The notes beneath the pieces were generated by a model, which worked only from the letters and a program-made list of their open reading frames with translations, did no database searches and was not told the origin of the DNA. From Kaistia algarum (GTDB lineage Bacteria; Pseudomonadota; Alphaproteobacteria; Rhizobiales; Kaistiaceae), in NCBI RefSeq assembly GCF_026343945.1, contig NZ_JAPKNJ010000001.1:1612001-1676000 (forward strand): 64,000 nt of DNA, written 5' to 3'. The translations under genes were made by a program, and so were the position numbers. Positions 7,429-15,424 of this stretch are shown one piece after another; the first letter of the stretch is position 1; each line of letters opens with the position of its first letter.

Positions 7429-8991
7429 TCATGGTTCGCCGCCCATCCCGCTCTCGTCGTCAACGATGCCCCAGTCGATCCGCTGGCCGACCGCCTCCTC
7501 GAAGGCGTCGCGGCAGCGGGCCAAGGGCGGCATCTCGTAGCACCACATGCGCAGGCGAACATTGTGCTCGTTCGTTCGCCAGGGCCGCACGCGGACGATG
7601 CCGGGCACGATCTTCATCATCTTGATGCCGAACGACGTCTTCTCGGATTTGCGCTTGACGCCGATCTTCTCCGAAGTGGCGATGTATTCGTCGAACAGCT
7701 GATCGACGGCGACCACGCTCTCCCATTCGTCGCGCCCGCGCCGCGTCGACCCGTCGAACAGCCGCTCGACCCACCAGTTCTCGATCGTGTCGAGGGAGCG
7801 GAATTTCTGCTCCAGCAGCGCCGCCGTCTTCGGGATCCGCCGCAGATTGATGCTGGAAAGGTCGAAAGCCAGCAGATCGGCGAGCAGCGCCTCGCGCCCG
7901 CCATTGTCCATTTCCTCGCGCATCTCGGCGAAATAGTCATGGTCCTGCGCGCAGCGCGGATCGACGTCGAAGACGGCAAAGCGCCGCTCATCCTTGCCGG
8001 CCGGCACGACCCAATCCTCGTTCGAGGTCATCAGCAGGCGGACGAAGTTCTTCAGCCGGATCGGGTCGATCGACTTCTGTTCGATCATCTGGATCTCGGC
8101 GGTGACGAGGTCCTTCAGGCGCCCTTCCGCCGCCTTGTCGCCAGCCCAGACCGCTTCCTCGGCCTGCAGCAGCAGACAGCTCGCCATATGGGCGTTGAAA
8201 TTTCCGGTGATGTAGCGCGCATCGCCGACGAGGAAGTAATGCGAGGCGATCAGCGATCCCATGAACTCGCCGACGATCGTCTTGCCGGTGCCCATGCGCC
8301 CGCGCACAACGATCGCCGTGCCGATCCGCTCACGGGGTCGCTGCATCAGATGCGCGAACCAGGCGAACAGCCAGGTGTAGAGCGCCTTGTCGCCGCGGCA
8401 GATGTTGGTCAGCATATGGTCGCGCAGCGTCTTCCAGCCGTTCGGCTTCGCCTTCGGCACGACCGAAAAACCGCGATAGAGGTTCAGATAGCCCTCTGTC
8501 GCCGGCGCGCCGTCGGGATTCGGGAAGAACTCGATGCCGTCGAAGGTGCGGCGCTTGCGGTGCGCCAGCCAGCGTTTCGCCCAGGTCGTCGTCGTGATCT
8601 TCTCGATCGTGCCGATCTGGGTCGGTCGGTTCGAGAAAAAGGCGCGAAAGGCATCGATCGACAGCACGCGGACGCGATCCTCGATCGGCCCCGTCGCCTG
8701 TTCCCGGATGATCATCGCCTTCGAGCCCATGAGCACGAAGGCCCATTCCTCGTTCATCCGATCGATGCTGAAGCCCCAATCCTTGGGAACACGCAAAGGC
8801 GCGCCGTCGCCGGCAGGGCCGTCCGTCGCCTCCTCGACAATGTCGGGCTGGTCGTCGGACGCAGGGCCTTCGCCGCCCTCATCCGAAAGCGTCTCCCCCC
8901 CTTCGATCCCGGTCTCTTCCGGCAAAGGTTCGTCGAGGTCCGGCGCCGCATCGATAATGGCGGCAATGCGCTGTTTCGGGTCCAGCGTCAT
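7429..8991 (-). CDS. Phage replicative helicase/primase, DUF5906 type
   Basis: A 520-residue SF3/AAA-like helicase of the kind found with P4-like and siphoviral primases. The first 80 residues are acidic and probably disordered. A Walker A motif, RGRMGTGKTIVGEF, is followed by VGDARYITGNFNAHMAS, the LLLQAEEAVWAGD acidic strand (Walker B-like) and FVRLLMTSNEDWVVP, a sensor-like segment. It overlaps the end of the Toprim primase gene by four bases (ATGA), so the two probably act together in phage DNA replication. Confidence 0.82.
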   Translation of the reverse strand: MTLDPKQRIAAIIDAAPDLDEPLPEETGIEGGETLSDEGGEGPASDDQPDIVEEATDGPAGDGAPLRVPKDWGFSIDRMNEEWAFVLMGSKAMIIREQATGPIEDRVRVLSIDAFRAFFSNRPTQIGTIEKITTTTWAKRWLAHRKRRTFDGIEFFPNPDGAPATEGYLNLYRGFSVVPKAKPNGWKTLRDHMLTNICRGDKALYTWLFAWFAHLMQRPRERIGTAIVVRGRMGTGKTIVGEFMGSLIASHYFLVGDARYITGNFNAHMASCLLLQAEEAVWAGDKAAEGRLKDLVTAEIQMIEQKSIDPIRLKNFVRLLMTSNEDWVVPAGKDERRFAVFDVDPRCAQDHDYFAEMREEMDNGGREALLADLLAFDLSSINLRRIPKTAALLEQKFRSLDTIENWWVERLFDGSTRRGRDEWESVVAVDQLFDEYIATSEKIGVKRKSEKTSFGIKMMKIVPGIVRVRPWRTNEHNVRLRMWCYEMPPLARCRDAFEEAVGQRIDWGIVDDESGMGGEP

Positions 8992-10181
8992 TCCGCCGCC
9001 TCCATGAGCAGATCGTTGAAATCGCGGCCTTCCGGCGCGAAGGGCAGACGGATGCGACGGCCAGGGCGGCGCCAGCGCCGAGCGGCGCGCTCGAGATGCA
9101 TCTGCGTCGTGAAGCGGTCGCTGTCGCCATCGCCGAGCAGGATGATTTCGGAGATGTCGTCCGGCGGCATCAGGGCGGCATGCTTCGGAACGCAGTCAGG
9201 CTCCGGCCCGGGCACGCGCAGCTTGCGTACAGCGCCGCGCTTGTCGGTGCGCGTCAAGGTCGGGTGGGCGACGCTTTCCAGCGCCCGCCCGCCAATATTG
9301 CCGAGCGAAATCCCGGCCCAATAGAGGGTCTCTGAATCATAGGCCGCGCCGCGGCAGGCATGGAGCGAATCGCGCACGGCTAGCGTCGTCTCATTGCCCT
9401 CGCCGAGGATCAGCCGGCGCGGCTTGGCCGGGCGTGACAGCACAATATGGTTGCCGCCCATCGAGCCGCGCATCTTGCGCGCCGGCATCACTTCCCCGGT
9501 CTCGGGATCGACGATCTCCGCCTTGACCGCCCGCGCGGCATCGAGCCAGGTGATATGCGCGCCGCGAAAGATCCCGCCGGCGTCGACCACAGCCGCGATC
9601 ATGGCCGGACCGATATGGACCTGGCGCGGCTTGCGTCCGTCCTGGACGAAGAACGGCACGGCGTCGTGCTGGCGCAGCGAAGCGCCCACAGGCACCGATA
9701 GCCCGCGCCCAGCCAGATAGCGCGCGACGATCCCGCCCTCGGCGATCCGTGCCGTCTCGCGCCAAAGCTGCCACATGCGGGCCCGCTCGGTCTCGCGATA
9801 GTCGATCTCGCCGCGCTCGCGTTCCGCGTCGGCCACCCGTCGCGCCGCCTCGCGACGGGCGATCTCCGCCGGATCCGGCCCGCGTCCCTCGCCCTTCGGC
9901 GGCGGACGGCCCGTCAAGGTCTCGCAAGCGCGCAGGAAGTCGCAGCCATCGAGATATTCGACAAGCGCGATGACATCGCCGGCCGTGCCGGAATGACGGC
10001 AGAGGAAGACGCCCTTGCGCGGATTGACACCGAAGCGATCGACCCCGCCACAGACGGGGCAAGGTCCGACCAGTTCGCCGCCCGAGCGCTTCAGCCGAAG
10101 GCCACGCCGCGAAACCTCTGTCTCGATCGGCACGGCGCGAGCCTCCCCGACAAAGGCGTCCATGGCATCGGAGAGGCTCAT
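8988..10181 (-). CDS. Phage DNA primase with zinc finger and Toprim domain
   Basis: A 397-residue primase. The N-terminal zinc-binding segment includes CPVCGG at about residues 41-46 and VFLCRH downstream. A charged helical linker (residues about 100-150) leads to a Toprim domain with LILGEGNETTLAV and the acidic IILLGDGDSDRF motif. It synthesises primers for phage replication, partnered by the overlapping helicase gene. The start overlaps the methyltransferase stop (ATGA), keeping the replication genes in one leftward operon. Confidence 0.85.
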   Translation of the reverse strand: MSLSDAMDAFVGEARAVPIETEVSRRGLRLKRSGGELVGPCPVCGGVDRFGVNPRKGVFLCRHSGTAGDVIALVEYLDGCDFLRACETLTGRPPPKGEGRGPDPAEIARREAARRVADAERERGEIDYRETERARMWQLWRETARIAEGGIVARYLAGRGLSVPVGASLRQHDAVPFFVQDGRKPRQVHIGPAMIAAVVDAGGIFRGAHITWLDAARAVKAEIVDPETGEVMPARKMRGSMGGNHIVLSRPAKPRRLILGEGNETTLAVRDSLHACRGAAYDSETLYWAGISLGNIGGRALESVAHPTLTRTDKRGAVRKLRVPGPEPDCVPKHAALMPPDDISEIILLGDGDSDRFTTQMHLERAARRWRRPGRRIRLPFAPEGRDFNDLLMEAAE

Positions 10182-12052
10182 TCCGCCGCCTCACGGAATT
10201 CAGCCGGCGGACGACGCTTTGGCACTGCATCCGCGAGGAGCGCGCCGACGCAGGCCTTCATCTTCGATACCGAAACCGCATTGCCGATCTGCTTGATCTT
10301 CTCCGTCTTGGTCCCGGCGAACTCATAGATGGCATCGGCGGTATTGAAGCCCATCGCCGCGGCGAGCTCGTGCGGCTCGAGCATCCGGAACAGGATGTCA
10401 TAGCGCTGCCCATCCGCCTCGCCCTCGACGAGGTTGACGCTGCCTTTGGCGCAGATCGTAGGTGCGGGCCCCTCTAAATCGTGCACGCGCGGCGCCTGGC
10501 CGTCGCGCTCGCCGAATTGCGCGGCGATGAAGGCAAGCTCGCCACGGTTGGCGCCGGTCGCGGTCGGCAGCGGATCGACAGCGGCGTCGCGCGCCCGGTC
10601 GCTGCCGTCCTGATGCGTCACCGGCATGACGACCGCGAATTCGCCGCCCTTGGCCGTCGTCAAGGTCGGGATCGGATTGGCAACATCGCGAGCCGTAGCG
10701 CCGCCACCGGATTGCGTCACGGGCACGACGAGGCCGAAACGCCCCTTTGCCGTGATCGTGGGAAGAGGCTCCTCCGCGATGACGCAGGTCTCGCCCGAGC
10801 CGGAACCATAGTAGGGAGAGATCAGCGCCGTGCCGCTGCCGCGCTGGCCCCCTGTCACGATGGTCGGCAACGGGCTCTCGACAGCGCGAGGTACTCCGCC
10901 GGAGGCCTGCGACAAGACGAACGGCTCGACGACGCCGAAATTGCCACCACCGGCATGGATGGTGCCGAGCGGCTCATCCGTCGACTTCACGCGGTATCCA
11001 TGCGGATCGCGCTCATGAGCTTGCGCGCTGTGAGCGGCAGACATCACGAACGGCTCGACCAGCATCGGCCTCGCGCATCCAGGACGATCGGCAGCGGCGC
11101 CGCCCGTCGTGATCGTCGGCAGCGGATCGGCCGCCGAGCGCGGCGCCCCGCTGTTGTGCTGCGAGAGCAATACCGGCTCGGCGAGGCCAATATGCGTTCC
11201 GCCCGCCGCAATCGTCGGCAGCGGCAGGTCTATGCCGCGCGCCGCCATGTGGTTGCGGAGCGTCACGAGGTAGGGCGCCGGCCAGCCATGCTTCTCGGCG
11301 CCAGCCAGGATGCGGAGCATGGTCTTCGGCGCCAGATCCTTCTTGCGCCCATAGATCGACTTGCCCTTGATCGACCAGTCGATAATCTCGCGCGCGGCTC
11401 GCCAGGTTTGCGATGGCGCGAACAGCGAGCCATCGTCGGCACCACGCTTCCGATGCGTCGGCATCGGCCAATGCACCTTGCGGCCGTCCGAGCGCGCCAT
11501 GAGGATGAAGCGTTGCCGCGTCGTGGCGTCACCATAGTCGGCGGCGTTCAGCTTGCGCCATTCCGGATCGAATCCGAGGCGACGCAGCGTCTCGATCCAA
11601 GCGTGGAAATACTCGCCCTTGCGTGCCACGATCGGCTTGCCCGTCTTCGGATCCACTGGACCCCAGCCGGTGAACTCCCAGACGTTTTCGATGATAATCC
11701 GCTTGACCCGAAGCTCGGTCAGCCAGGTGATGACATGCCATGGGTCGCTGCGCTGCTGGTCGGAAGTCGGCTTGCCGCCGCGCGCTACCGAATGATGCGT
11801 GCAGGTTGGCGATGCCATCAGCAGATCGAGATATCCCTCAGGCACGAGAAGATGCGGGCGCACCGTCGCGATGTCCTGCACATAGTGCCGGGCCTCGGGA
11901 TGGTTGCGACTATGCGTGTCGATCGCCGTCGGCCAGTGATTGACGCAGACGAGCTCCATCTCGAGCCCGAGTTCGGCCAGCGCGCGCTGGCAGCCGGTAG
12001 ACGACCCGCCCGCCCCACACAGAAGATCGGCGACGAGAATCTTGCGGCTCAC
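10178..12052 (-). CDS. DNA (cytosine-5) methyltransferase with an expanded repeat-built recognition region
   Basis: A 624-residue protein starting at GTG 12052, whose GTGA overlaps the GcrA stop. Motif I is LLCGAGGSS (11-18), motif IV MASPTCTHHS with catalytic Cys84, motif VI IENV (121-124), motif VIII TRQRFILMAR (178-187), motif IX-like LEPHELAAAMGF (558-569) and motif X QIGNAVSV (588-595). Between VIII and IX lie about 370 residues containing eight units headed by PLPTI-like motifs (near 278, 310, 361, 394, 429, 460, 494 and 529). Motif IV has Thr where Pro usually precedes Cys. Probably modifies phage or host DNA; the target is unknown. Confidence 0.88.
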   Translation of the reverse strand: MSRKILVADLLCGAGGSSTGCQRALAELGLEMELVCVNHWPTAIDTHSRNHPEARHYVQDIATVRPHLLVPEGYLDLLMASPTCTHHSVARGGKPTSDQQRSDPWHVITWLTELRVKRIIIENVWEFTGWGPVDPKTGKPIVARKGEYFHAWIETLRRLGFDPEWRKLNAADYGDATTRQRFILMARSDGRKVHWPMPTHRKRGADDGSLFAPSQTWRAAREIIDWSIKGKSIYGRKKDLAPKTMLRILAGAEKHGWPAPYLVTLRNHMAARGIDLPLPTIAAGGTHIGLAEPVLLSQHNSGAPRSAADPLPTITTGGAAADRPGCARPMLVEPFVMSAAHSAQAHERDPHGYRVKSTDEPLGTIHAGGGNFGVVEPFVLSQASGGVPRAVESPLPTIVTGGQRGSGTALISPYYGSGSGETCVIAEEPLPTITAKGRFGLVVPVTQSGGGATARDVANPIPTLTTAKGGEFAVVMPVTHQDGSDRARDAAVDPLPTATGANRGELAFIAAQFGERDGQAPRVHDLEGPAPTICAKGSVNLVEGEADGQRYDILFRMLEPHELAAAMGFNTADAIYEFAGTKTEKIKQIGNAVSVSKMKACVGALLADAVPKRRPPAEFREAAE

Positions 12053-12597
12053 CGCCCCACCCCTTCCCGCAGCGCCACCCGCGCCGGGCTGTACGCCCGC
12101 GCCATATGCGCCCGGCAATAGGGGGCGGCGCCGGCGAGCAGGGCGCCGCAGACGAGGCGGTCTTCCGGCGCGACGTCGCGCACCGGCTTTGCGCTCGGCC
12201 AGAGCGGCCAAAGGCATTGGTTGGACCGCGACTCATGATGCAGCACCGCCGTCTCGGGAATGGGATCGAGTACGGTGAGCAGATTGCTCGGCACCACCGG
12301 CATGGGCTCGGCCGGCAGGTCCGGCGCGATGCGGTTCGGCCGCTCCGCCTTGGGCCGGGCAACCTTGGGTCGGGCAATTTTGGGTCGCGCGGTTTGGGGC
12401 GCCACCCGCCCCCAGACATCGTTCAGCCGCGCCTCGGCCTTGTCGTTCGAGGGCGCGCGCGCCGCCAGCTTCAGCCGATGGGCCCGGCCGATCACGGCGT
12501 TACGGCTCATCCCCAGTTGCGCCCCGATCTGCGAGCCGGAAAGCCCCTCCAACCAGAGCGACCGCAGCCGTTCCGTCTGTGCTGCCGTCCATGTCAT
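12049..12597 (-). CDS. GcrA-family cell-cycle regulator, phage-encoded
   Basis: A 182-residue GcrA-type protein. The N-terminal DNA-binding domain reads MTWTAAQTERLRSLW through SGSQIGAQLGMSRNAVIGRA, very close to the family pattern. A basic linker contains three ARPK/ARPKV-like repeats. The C-terminus has NQCLWPLW, LVCGALL and YCRAHMARAY, the sigma-interacting region of the family with its Cys/His. In Caulobacter GcrA stimulates sigma70 promoters carrying CcrM-methylated GANTC. Here it is translationally coupled to the methyltransferase downstream and overlaps the small membrane gene upstream. Confidence 0.88.
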   Translation of the reverse strand: MTWTAAQTERLRSLWLEGLSGSQIGAQLGMSRNAVIGRAHRLKLAARAPSNDKAEARLNDVWGRVAPQTARPKIARPKVARPKAERPNRIAPDLPAEPMPVVPSNLLTVLDPIPETAVLHHESRSNQCLWPLWPSAKPVRDVAPEDRLVCGALLAGAAPYCRAHMARAYSPARVALREGVGR

Positions 12598-12743
12598 AGC
12601 AGCACCTTCGCCAGGACGAGGTGGCCGAGATAGGCGATGCCGAGCCAGAGGACGACAGCGACGAGGATCGCCGTCCTCCAGGCAGCAGCGCGGGCCCGCT
12701 TCTCTCGCGCCAGCTGCCTCGCCGCGGGAAATTCGCCCGGCAT
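12594..12743 (-). CDS. Small single-pass membrane protein, unknown
   Basis: A 49-residue protein starting at ATG 12743 with GGGGAGGATTGATC just before it. The N-terminal half is basic (AARQLAREKRARAAAW) and the C-terminal half is one hydrophobic helix (ILVAVVLWLGIAYLGHLVLA). It overlaps the GcrA start by four bases, so it belongs to the same operon. No function is recognised. Confidence 0.7.
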   Translation of the reverse strand: MPGEFPAARQLAREKRARAAAWRTAILVAVVLWLGIAYLGHLVLAKVLL

Positions 12744-12745
12744 GA

Positions 12746-13237
12746 TCAATCCTCCCCGACGACGGCGAGGCGGCGGCCGTTCTTGGCGCTGGCGAGGTTG
12801 CGCCGCAAAGCCGCGATCTCGGCCTCGACGGTGCCGGCGTCGCGGTCCATTAGCTCGGCCTCGGACGGCGACAGGGCGCCATCGACGGCCGCCGCCGCGC
12901 CGGTCGCCATCAGCTTCGCCGCCGCGCCGATCGTCGTCGCATGCTGCTCGAATACGCAGCGCGCCGTGGCGCCGCTGACGTCGCCGGGCTCGCCGATGCG
13001 CCGGCCGAGCAGATCGGCATAGGCGGCGAGCACCAGGGTCAGCCCGCAATCCGCTTCCAGCGCCGCCGCCGCCGTGACCGGGATCACCTCGGCCTCGCGG
13101 GCGTTCTGCCAGCGCGAGACGACCGTCTTGGAGGCGCCGCAGATCGAAGCCGCCCGCACGACCCCGCCGCAGGCCTCGACCAGATCGCGCGTCACCGCCT
13201 TGATGCGATAGTGCCATTCATCCGAAATCGCGGGCAT
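12746..13237 (-). CDS. HTH-domain phage regulator, unknown specificity
   Basis: A 163-residue protein. An N-terminal helix-turn-helix is visible in DLVEACGGVVRAASICGASKTVVSRWQ (about residues 18-45). A central Ala-rich helical part and a C-terminal helix (MDRDAGTVEAEIAALRRNL) follow. It is the first gene of the leftward run after the structured region and sits directly downstream of two copies of the palindrome TTCCCG-TCG-CGGGAA, so autoregulation is likely. It occupies the place of a CII-like or early regulator, but no specific family is recognised. Confidence 0.7.
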   Translation of the reverse strand: MPAISDEWHYRIKAVTRDLVEACGGVVRAASICGASKTVVSRWQNAREAEVIPVTAAAALEADCGLTLVLAAYADLLGRRIGEPGDVSGATARCVFEQHATTIGAAAKLMATGAAAAVDGALSPSEAELMDRDAGTVEAEIAALRRNLASAKNGRRLAVVGED

Positions 13238-13256
13238 GCGGGCCTCCGGGCAAGAC

Positions 13257-13300
13257 TTTCCCGTCGCGGGAAAACGCAGCGGCGTTTCCCGTCGCGGGAA
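13257..13300. promoter_or_regulatory. Tandem palindromic operators TTCCCG-N3-CGGGAA
   Basis: TTCCCGTCGCGGGAA occurs at 13258-13272 and again, identical, at 13286-13300, 28 bp apart. Each copy is a dyad with six-base arms. They lie 21-63 bases upstream of the HTH gene start at 13237. Probably a repressor or activator site; the cognate protein is unknown, with the adjacent HTH protein the obvious candidate. Confidence 0.6.
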
Positions 13301-13566
13301 CGATGAAAGATCGTCAGGGTAGAAACGTCAGAGACGGATCACGGCGGACCGCGCAGATGGCGATGCAGAGAAAGATGACGGCCCCGAAAGAGGCGGGAGC
13401 GGCAACGCGCCGCCCCCGCCAGATGAGGGAGGAAACACCCCAGAAGGGCAGTCACGCGGGGGAGGAACCCCGCGCTTGGCGGACCGGCGAGGGCCGGGAA
13501 GTCGGTGCCTTCGACGGCACGAAAGCGCGTTTGCTGGTCGAACAGCGAATCGGGCGCAGAATGAGC

Positions 13567-13857
13567 GTGAGTCGCCTCTGGCCCTTTGGCCTTCCGGCTG
13601 CCGCAAGGCAGCGCTCGCGCGGACCGCGGCCCTGTGTTCGGCAGGGCCGGAGCGGCGGGATCATCCCGCTTGGAAGACCGAAGGAGGTCACGACATGGCT
13701 GTGTCGCGATCGAGGGCGGTGCCTGTCCGGGCCTATCTCCGCTGGAGATTGGGCCGCCTTGAGCACGTTTGTGCGCATTGGCGGTCCTGGCCGGGACAGC
13801 TGTCATTTGCCTTCTGAGCCGGGTTTCGCAACCCCGGCCCTGCCAGAGGCGACTCAC
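13567..13857 (+). ncRNA. Candidate structured RNA bounded by a 16-bp inverted repeat
   Basis: GTGAGTCGCCTCTGGC (13567-13582) and its exact reverse complement (13842-13857) enclose 259 bp. Inside are a GCTGCC-GCAA-GGCAGC hairpin with a GNRA loop (13598-13613), a GGCCCTG/CAGGGCC hairpin (13629-13649), a GCGGGA-TCA-TCCCGC hairpin (13656-13670), and a GACC/GGTC hairpin that embeds the Shine-Dalgarno sequence of a 40-codon ORF. The rest of 13304-13874 contains no convincing gene on either strand. A closed-multiloop RNA or a small mobile palindromic element are both possible. The strand is a guess from the ORF. Confidence 0.4.
13695..13817 (+). CDS. Arg/Trp-rich microprotein inside the structured region
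   Basis: A 40-residue ORF, beginning MAVSRSRAVPVRAYLRWRLG and ending SWPGQLSFAF, with a strong ribosome-binding site (AAGGAGGTCACGAC before ATG). The peptide is basic with Cys26 and three Trp and has no membrane segment. The ribosome site lies in a small predicted hairpin. It reads opposite to the leftward arm in whose path it lies. Coding status rests mainly on the ribosome site and the non-random composition. Confidence 0.45.
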   Translation: MAVSRSRAVPVRAYLRWRLGRLEHVCAHWRSWPGQLSFAF

Positions 13858-13874
13858 TTCTTTGAGACGCGCAC

Positions 13875-14105
13875 TCATTCGGCGGCCTCGATTGCGGGAA
13901 AGAAGTCCGCCGGGCTTAGGGGAACCCCCCGTGCTCCGGCGAGCCGAATGAGGGCCTTAATATGCTTCTGAGGAATGACCCCTCCGGTCCCACCCGACTC
14001 GCGCGGACGCTGCCAATTGGAGACGCGCGTGCGGTGAATGCCGAGTTGCGCCGCGATGACGGTAGGACCGCCAAGGCTCTTTACGATGGTCTGAGCAGGT
14101 TCCAT
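13875..14105 (-). CDS. Cro-like/YdaS-type HTH regulator
   Basis: A 76-residue DNA-binding protein: MEPAQTIVKSLGGPTVIAAQLGIHRTRVSNWQRP is a typical Cro/YdaS helix-turn-helix, followed by GGVIPQKHIKALIRLA. It is divergent from the S24 repressor, with a perfect operator palindrome only 10-26 bases upstream of its ATG. It therefore sits in the Cro position and should be the first gene of the leftward lytic arm, repressed by the S24 protein in the lysogen. Confidence 0.82.
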   Translation of the reverse strand: MEPAQTIVKSLGGPTVIAAQLGIHRTRVSNWQRPRESGGTGGVIPQKHIKALIRLAGARGVPLSPADFFPAIEAAE

Positions 14106-14114
14106 GCTGGCGAA

Positions 14115-14164
14115 AGTAGCGACTTTCGCTACTGTGTCAATCCGTTGGTAGCGAAATCGGAAAC
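14115..14164. promoter_or_regulatory. Phage operator region 1 (between Cro-like gene and repressor)
   Basis: GTAGCGACTTTCGCTAC at 14116-14132 is a perfect GTAGC-N7-GCTAC dyad. A second, imperfect copy (left arm GTAGCGA, degenerate right arm) lies at 14148-14164, centre spacing 32 bp. The perfect dyad type recurs at 17127-17143 and 17157-17173. These should be the repressor/Cro binding sites. Confidence 0.75.
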
Positions 14165-14198
14165 CGACATTCGTTGCGCGGCGCGCTACACGTCAAGG

Positions 14199-14996
14199 AT
14201 GTTGGCACAGTGGCTCAAAGACGCACTTAATCACGCGGACATGACGCAGGTCGATCTGGCCAAGCGTCTCACGGAAAAGCTCGGACAGTCATACGACAAG
14301 GCAGCCATCAACAAGATGGCAATGGTGAAGCCGACCGCGAAGACCAAGCCTCGCACCATTTCGGCCGCCGAGTTGATGGCGATCGCCGAGATTACAAAGT
14401 TCCCCGCGCCACGCCCGGAACTGAGCCGTCATCGAAACGGAGATGAATTCCCGCCCGACCCCGACTTTGACGATGGCGATAGGTCGCCGGTCATCTCGGA
14501 CGATTTGACATCCCTCGGTGTCTCAACGATTCGGCCATTCAGCGGAACGATCGAAGGGTCGAGCCCGGATATCGACACCTCAGTCGGCGCCGGCCCTGGC
14601 GGAATAGCCCCACCGGCGGTGATGCAAACAGGCGAGATCGTCTATGCCGCTGACGCGGTGCGGGGCGAGATCCTGTTGCCTGGCTATCTCCTGTCGGAAT
14701 TCACGAGGGCCAAGGCGCCGCGAGTACACTGGATAAAGGTGCGCGGTGACTCGATGGAGCCGACGCTGCTGCCGGGCGAGCGGGTGATGGTCGACACGAC
14801 TGATACCACGATCGGCCAGGGCGGAGTATTTGTCGTTCGAGATCCGGATGGCGAGATCATCGTGAAGCGGCTTCGCAAGCTCAAAGACGGGCTTGTTGAA
14901 CTCGTTTCAGACAACCCTAAACAACAACCGATTATCTATGTTGGCAACGAGATTGCTGTGATTGGAAGAGTTGTGGGGCGCTTAGCACGAATATAG
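14199..14996 (+). CDS. Phage repressor, S24 (LexA/CI-like) self-cleaving protein
   Basis: A 265-residue repressor. The N-terminal part (MLAQWLKDALNHADMTQVDL) is a DNA-binding domain, then an acidic, probably flexible linker, then a C-terminal S24 protease domain with VRGDSMEPTLLPGERVM (catalytic Ser185) and IIVKRLRKL (catalytic Lys223). Loss of repression through RecA-stimulated autocleavage is expected from the family. The ATG at 14199 has almost no leader for a ribosome site, so the message may be leaderless, as for lambda cI. The gene begins a run with the lipoprotein and TcmP genes. Confidence 0.88.
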   Translation: MLAQWLKDALNHADMTQVDLAKRLTEKLGQSYDKAAINKMAMVKPTAKTKPRTISAAELMAIAEITKFPAPRPELSRHRNGDEFPPDPDFDDGDRSPVISDDLTSLGVSTIRPFSGTIEGSSPDIDTSVGAGPGGIAPPAVMQTGEIVYAADAVRGEILLPGYLLSEFTRAKAPRVHWIKVRGDSMEPTLLPGERVMVDTTDTTIGQGGVFVVRDPDGEIIVKRLRKLKDGLVELVSDNPKQQPIIYVGNEIAVIGRVVGRLARI

Positions 14997-15019
14997 GCGC
15001 ATCGTCTTGGGAGGCGGCA

Positions 15020-15424
15020 GTGCGGAACATGATAATTCTTGGAGTGGCGCTCGCGTCACTCTTTGGCTGTGGAACAGTCATCACTGTTCCAACGATCGTC
15101 AAGATGCCCGACGGCTCGGTGCTCCGCGGCACCAGCTCCGCGACGATGACAGTGGGCCAGTTCTCCGTAACAAATGCGGAGAATACGCTGACGTGCTCTG
15201 GAACTTATAATCCGATGGATGCGAGCCACGTGATCACCGTTCCACTTTCCTGCTCCGACGGACGAACCGGAACTGCGAAGATCACGCGCACGCTGAGCGG
15301 AATGGCTGGTTCGGGAACGGCAACGATGTCAGACGGGACAATCGCGAACGTCGCGTTCGGTGAGGGGTTGACCGCGGATAAAGTCACCGCTCCGCCGTCG
15401 GCCCAGCCGCAGATGGCTCGGTGA
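15020..15424 (+). CDS. Phage-encoded lipoprotein, unknown
   Basis: A 134-residue protein starting at GTG 15020 (GGGAGGCGGCA before it). The first 16 residues (MRNMIILGVALASLFG) and Cys17 form a clear lipobox (LFGC), so it should be a processed, lipid-anchored envelope protein. The mature part is Thr/Ser-rich and beta-like, with two Cys (LTCSG and PLSCSD) that may pair. It lies 23 bp after the repressor and overlaps the TcmP gene by one base. Prophage lipoproteins in this position often block superinfection; that role is inference. Confidence 0.75.
   Translation: MRNMIILGVALASLFGCGTVITVPTIVKMPDGSVLRGTSSATMTVGQFSVTNAENTLTCSGTYNPMDASHVITVPLSCSDGRTGTAKITRTLSGMAGSGTATMSDGTIANVAFGEGLTADKVTAPPSAQPQMAR

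Noticed and set aside
7564..9324. A 586-codon plus-strand open frame across the helicase and primase genes
   Set aside because: Antisense to genes with clear Walker and Toprim motifs; composition is that of a shadow frame.
10481..12121. A 546-codon plus-strand open frame opposite the methyltransferase
   Set aside because: The minus strand carries ordered methyltransferase motifs and coupled starts; the plus frame has no family features.
13303..13971. A 222-codon plus-strand open frame between the HTH gene and the repressor
   Set aside because: It overlaps the Cro-like gene antisense and has only low-complexity Arg/Gly-rich sequence. The hairpins and the short ORF with its own ribosome site explain the region better.
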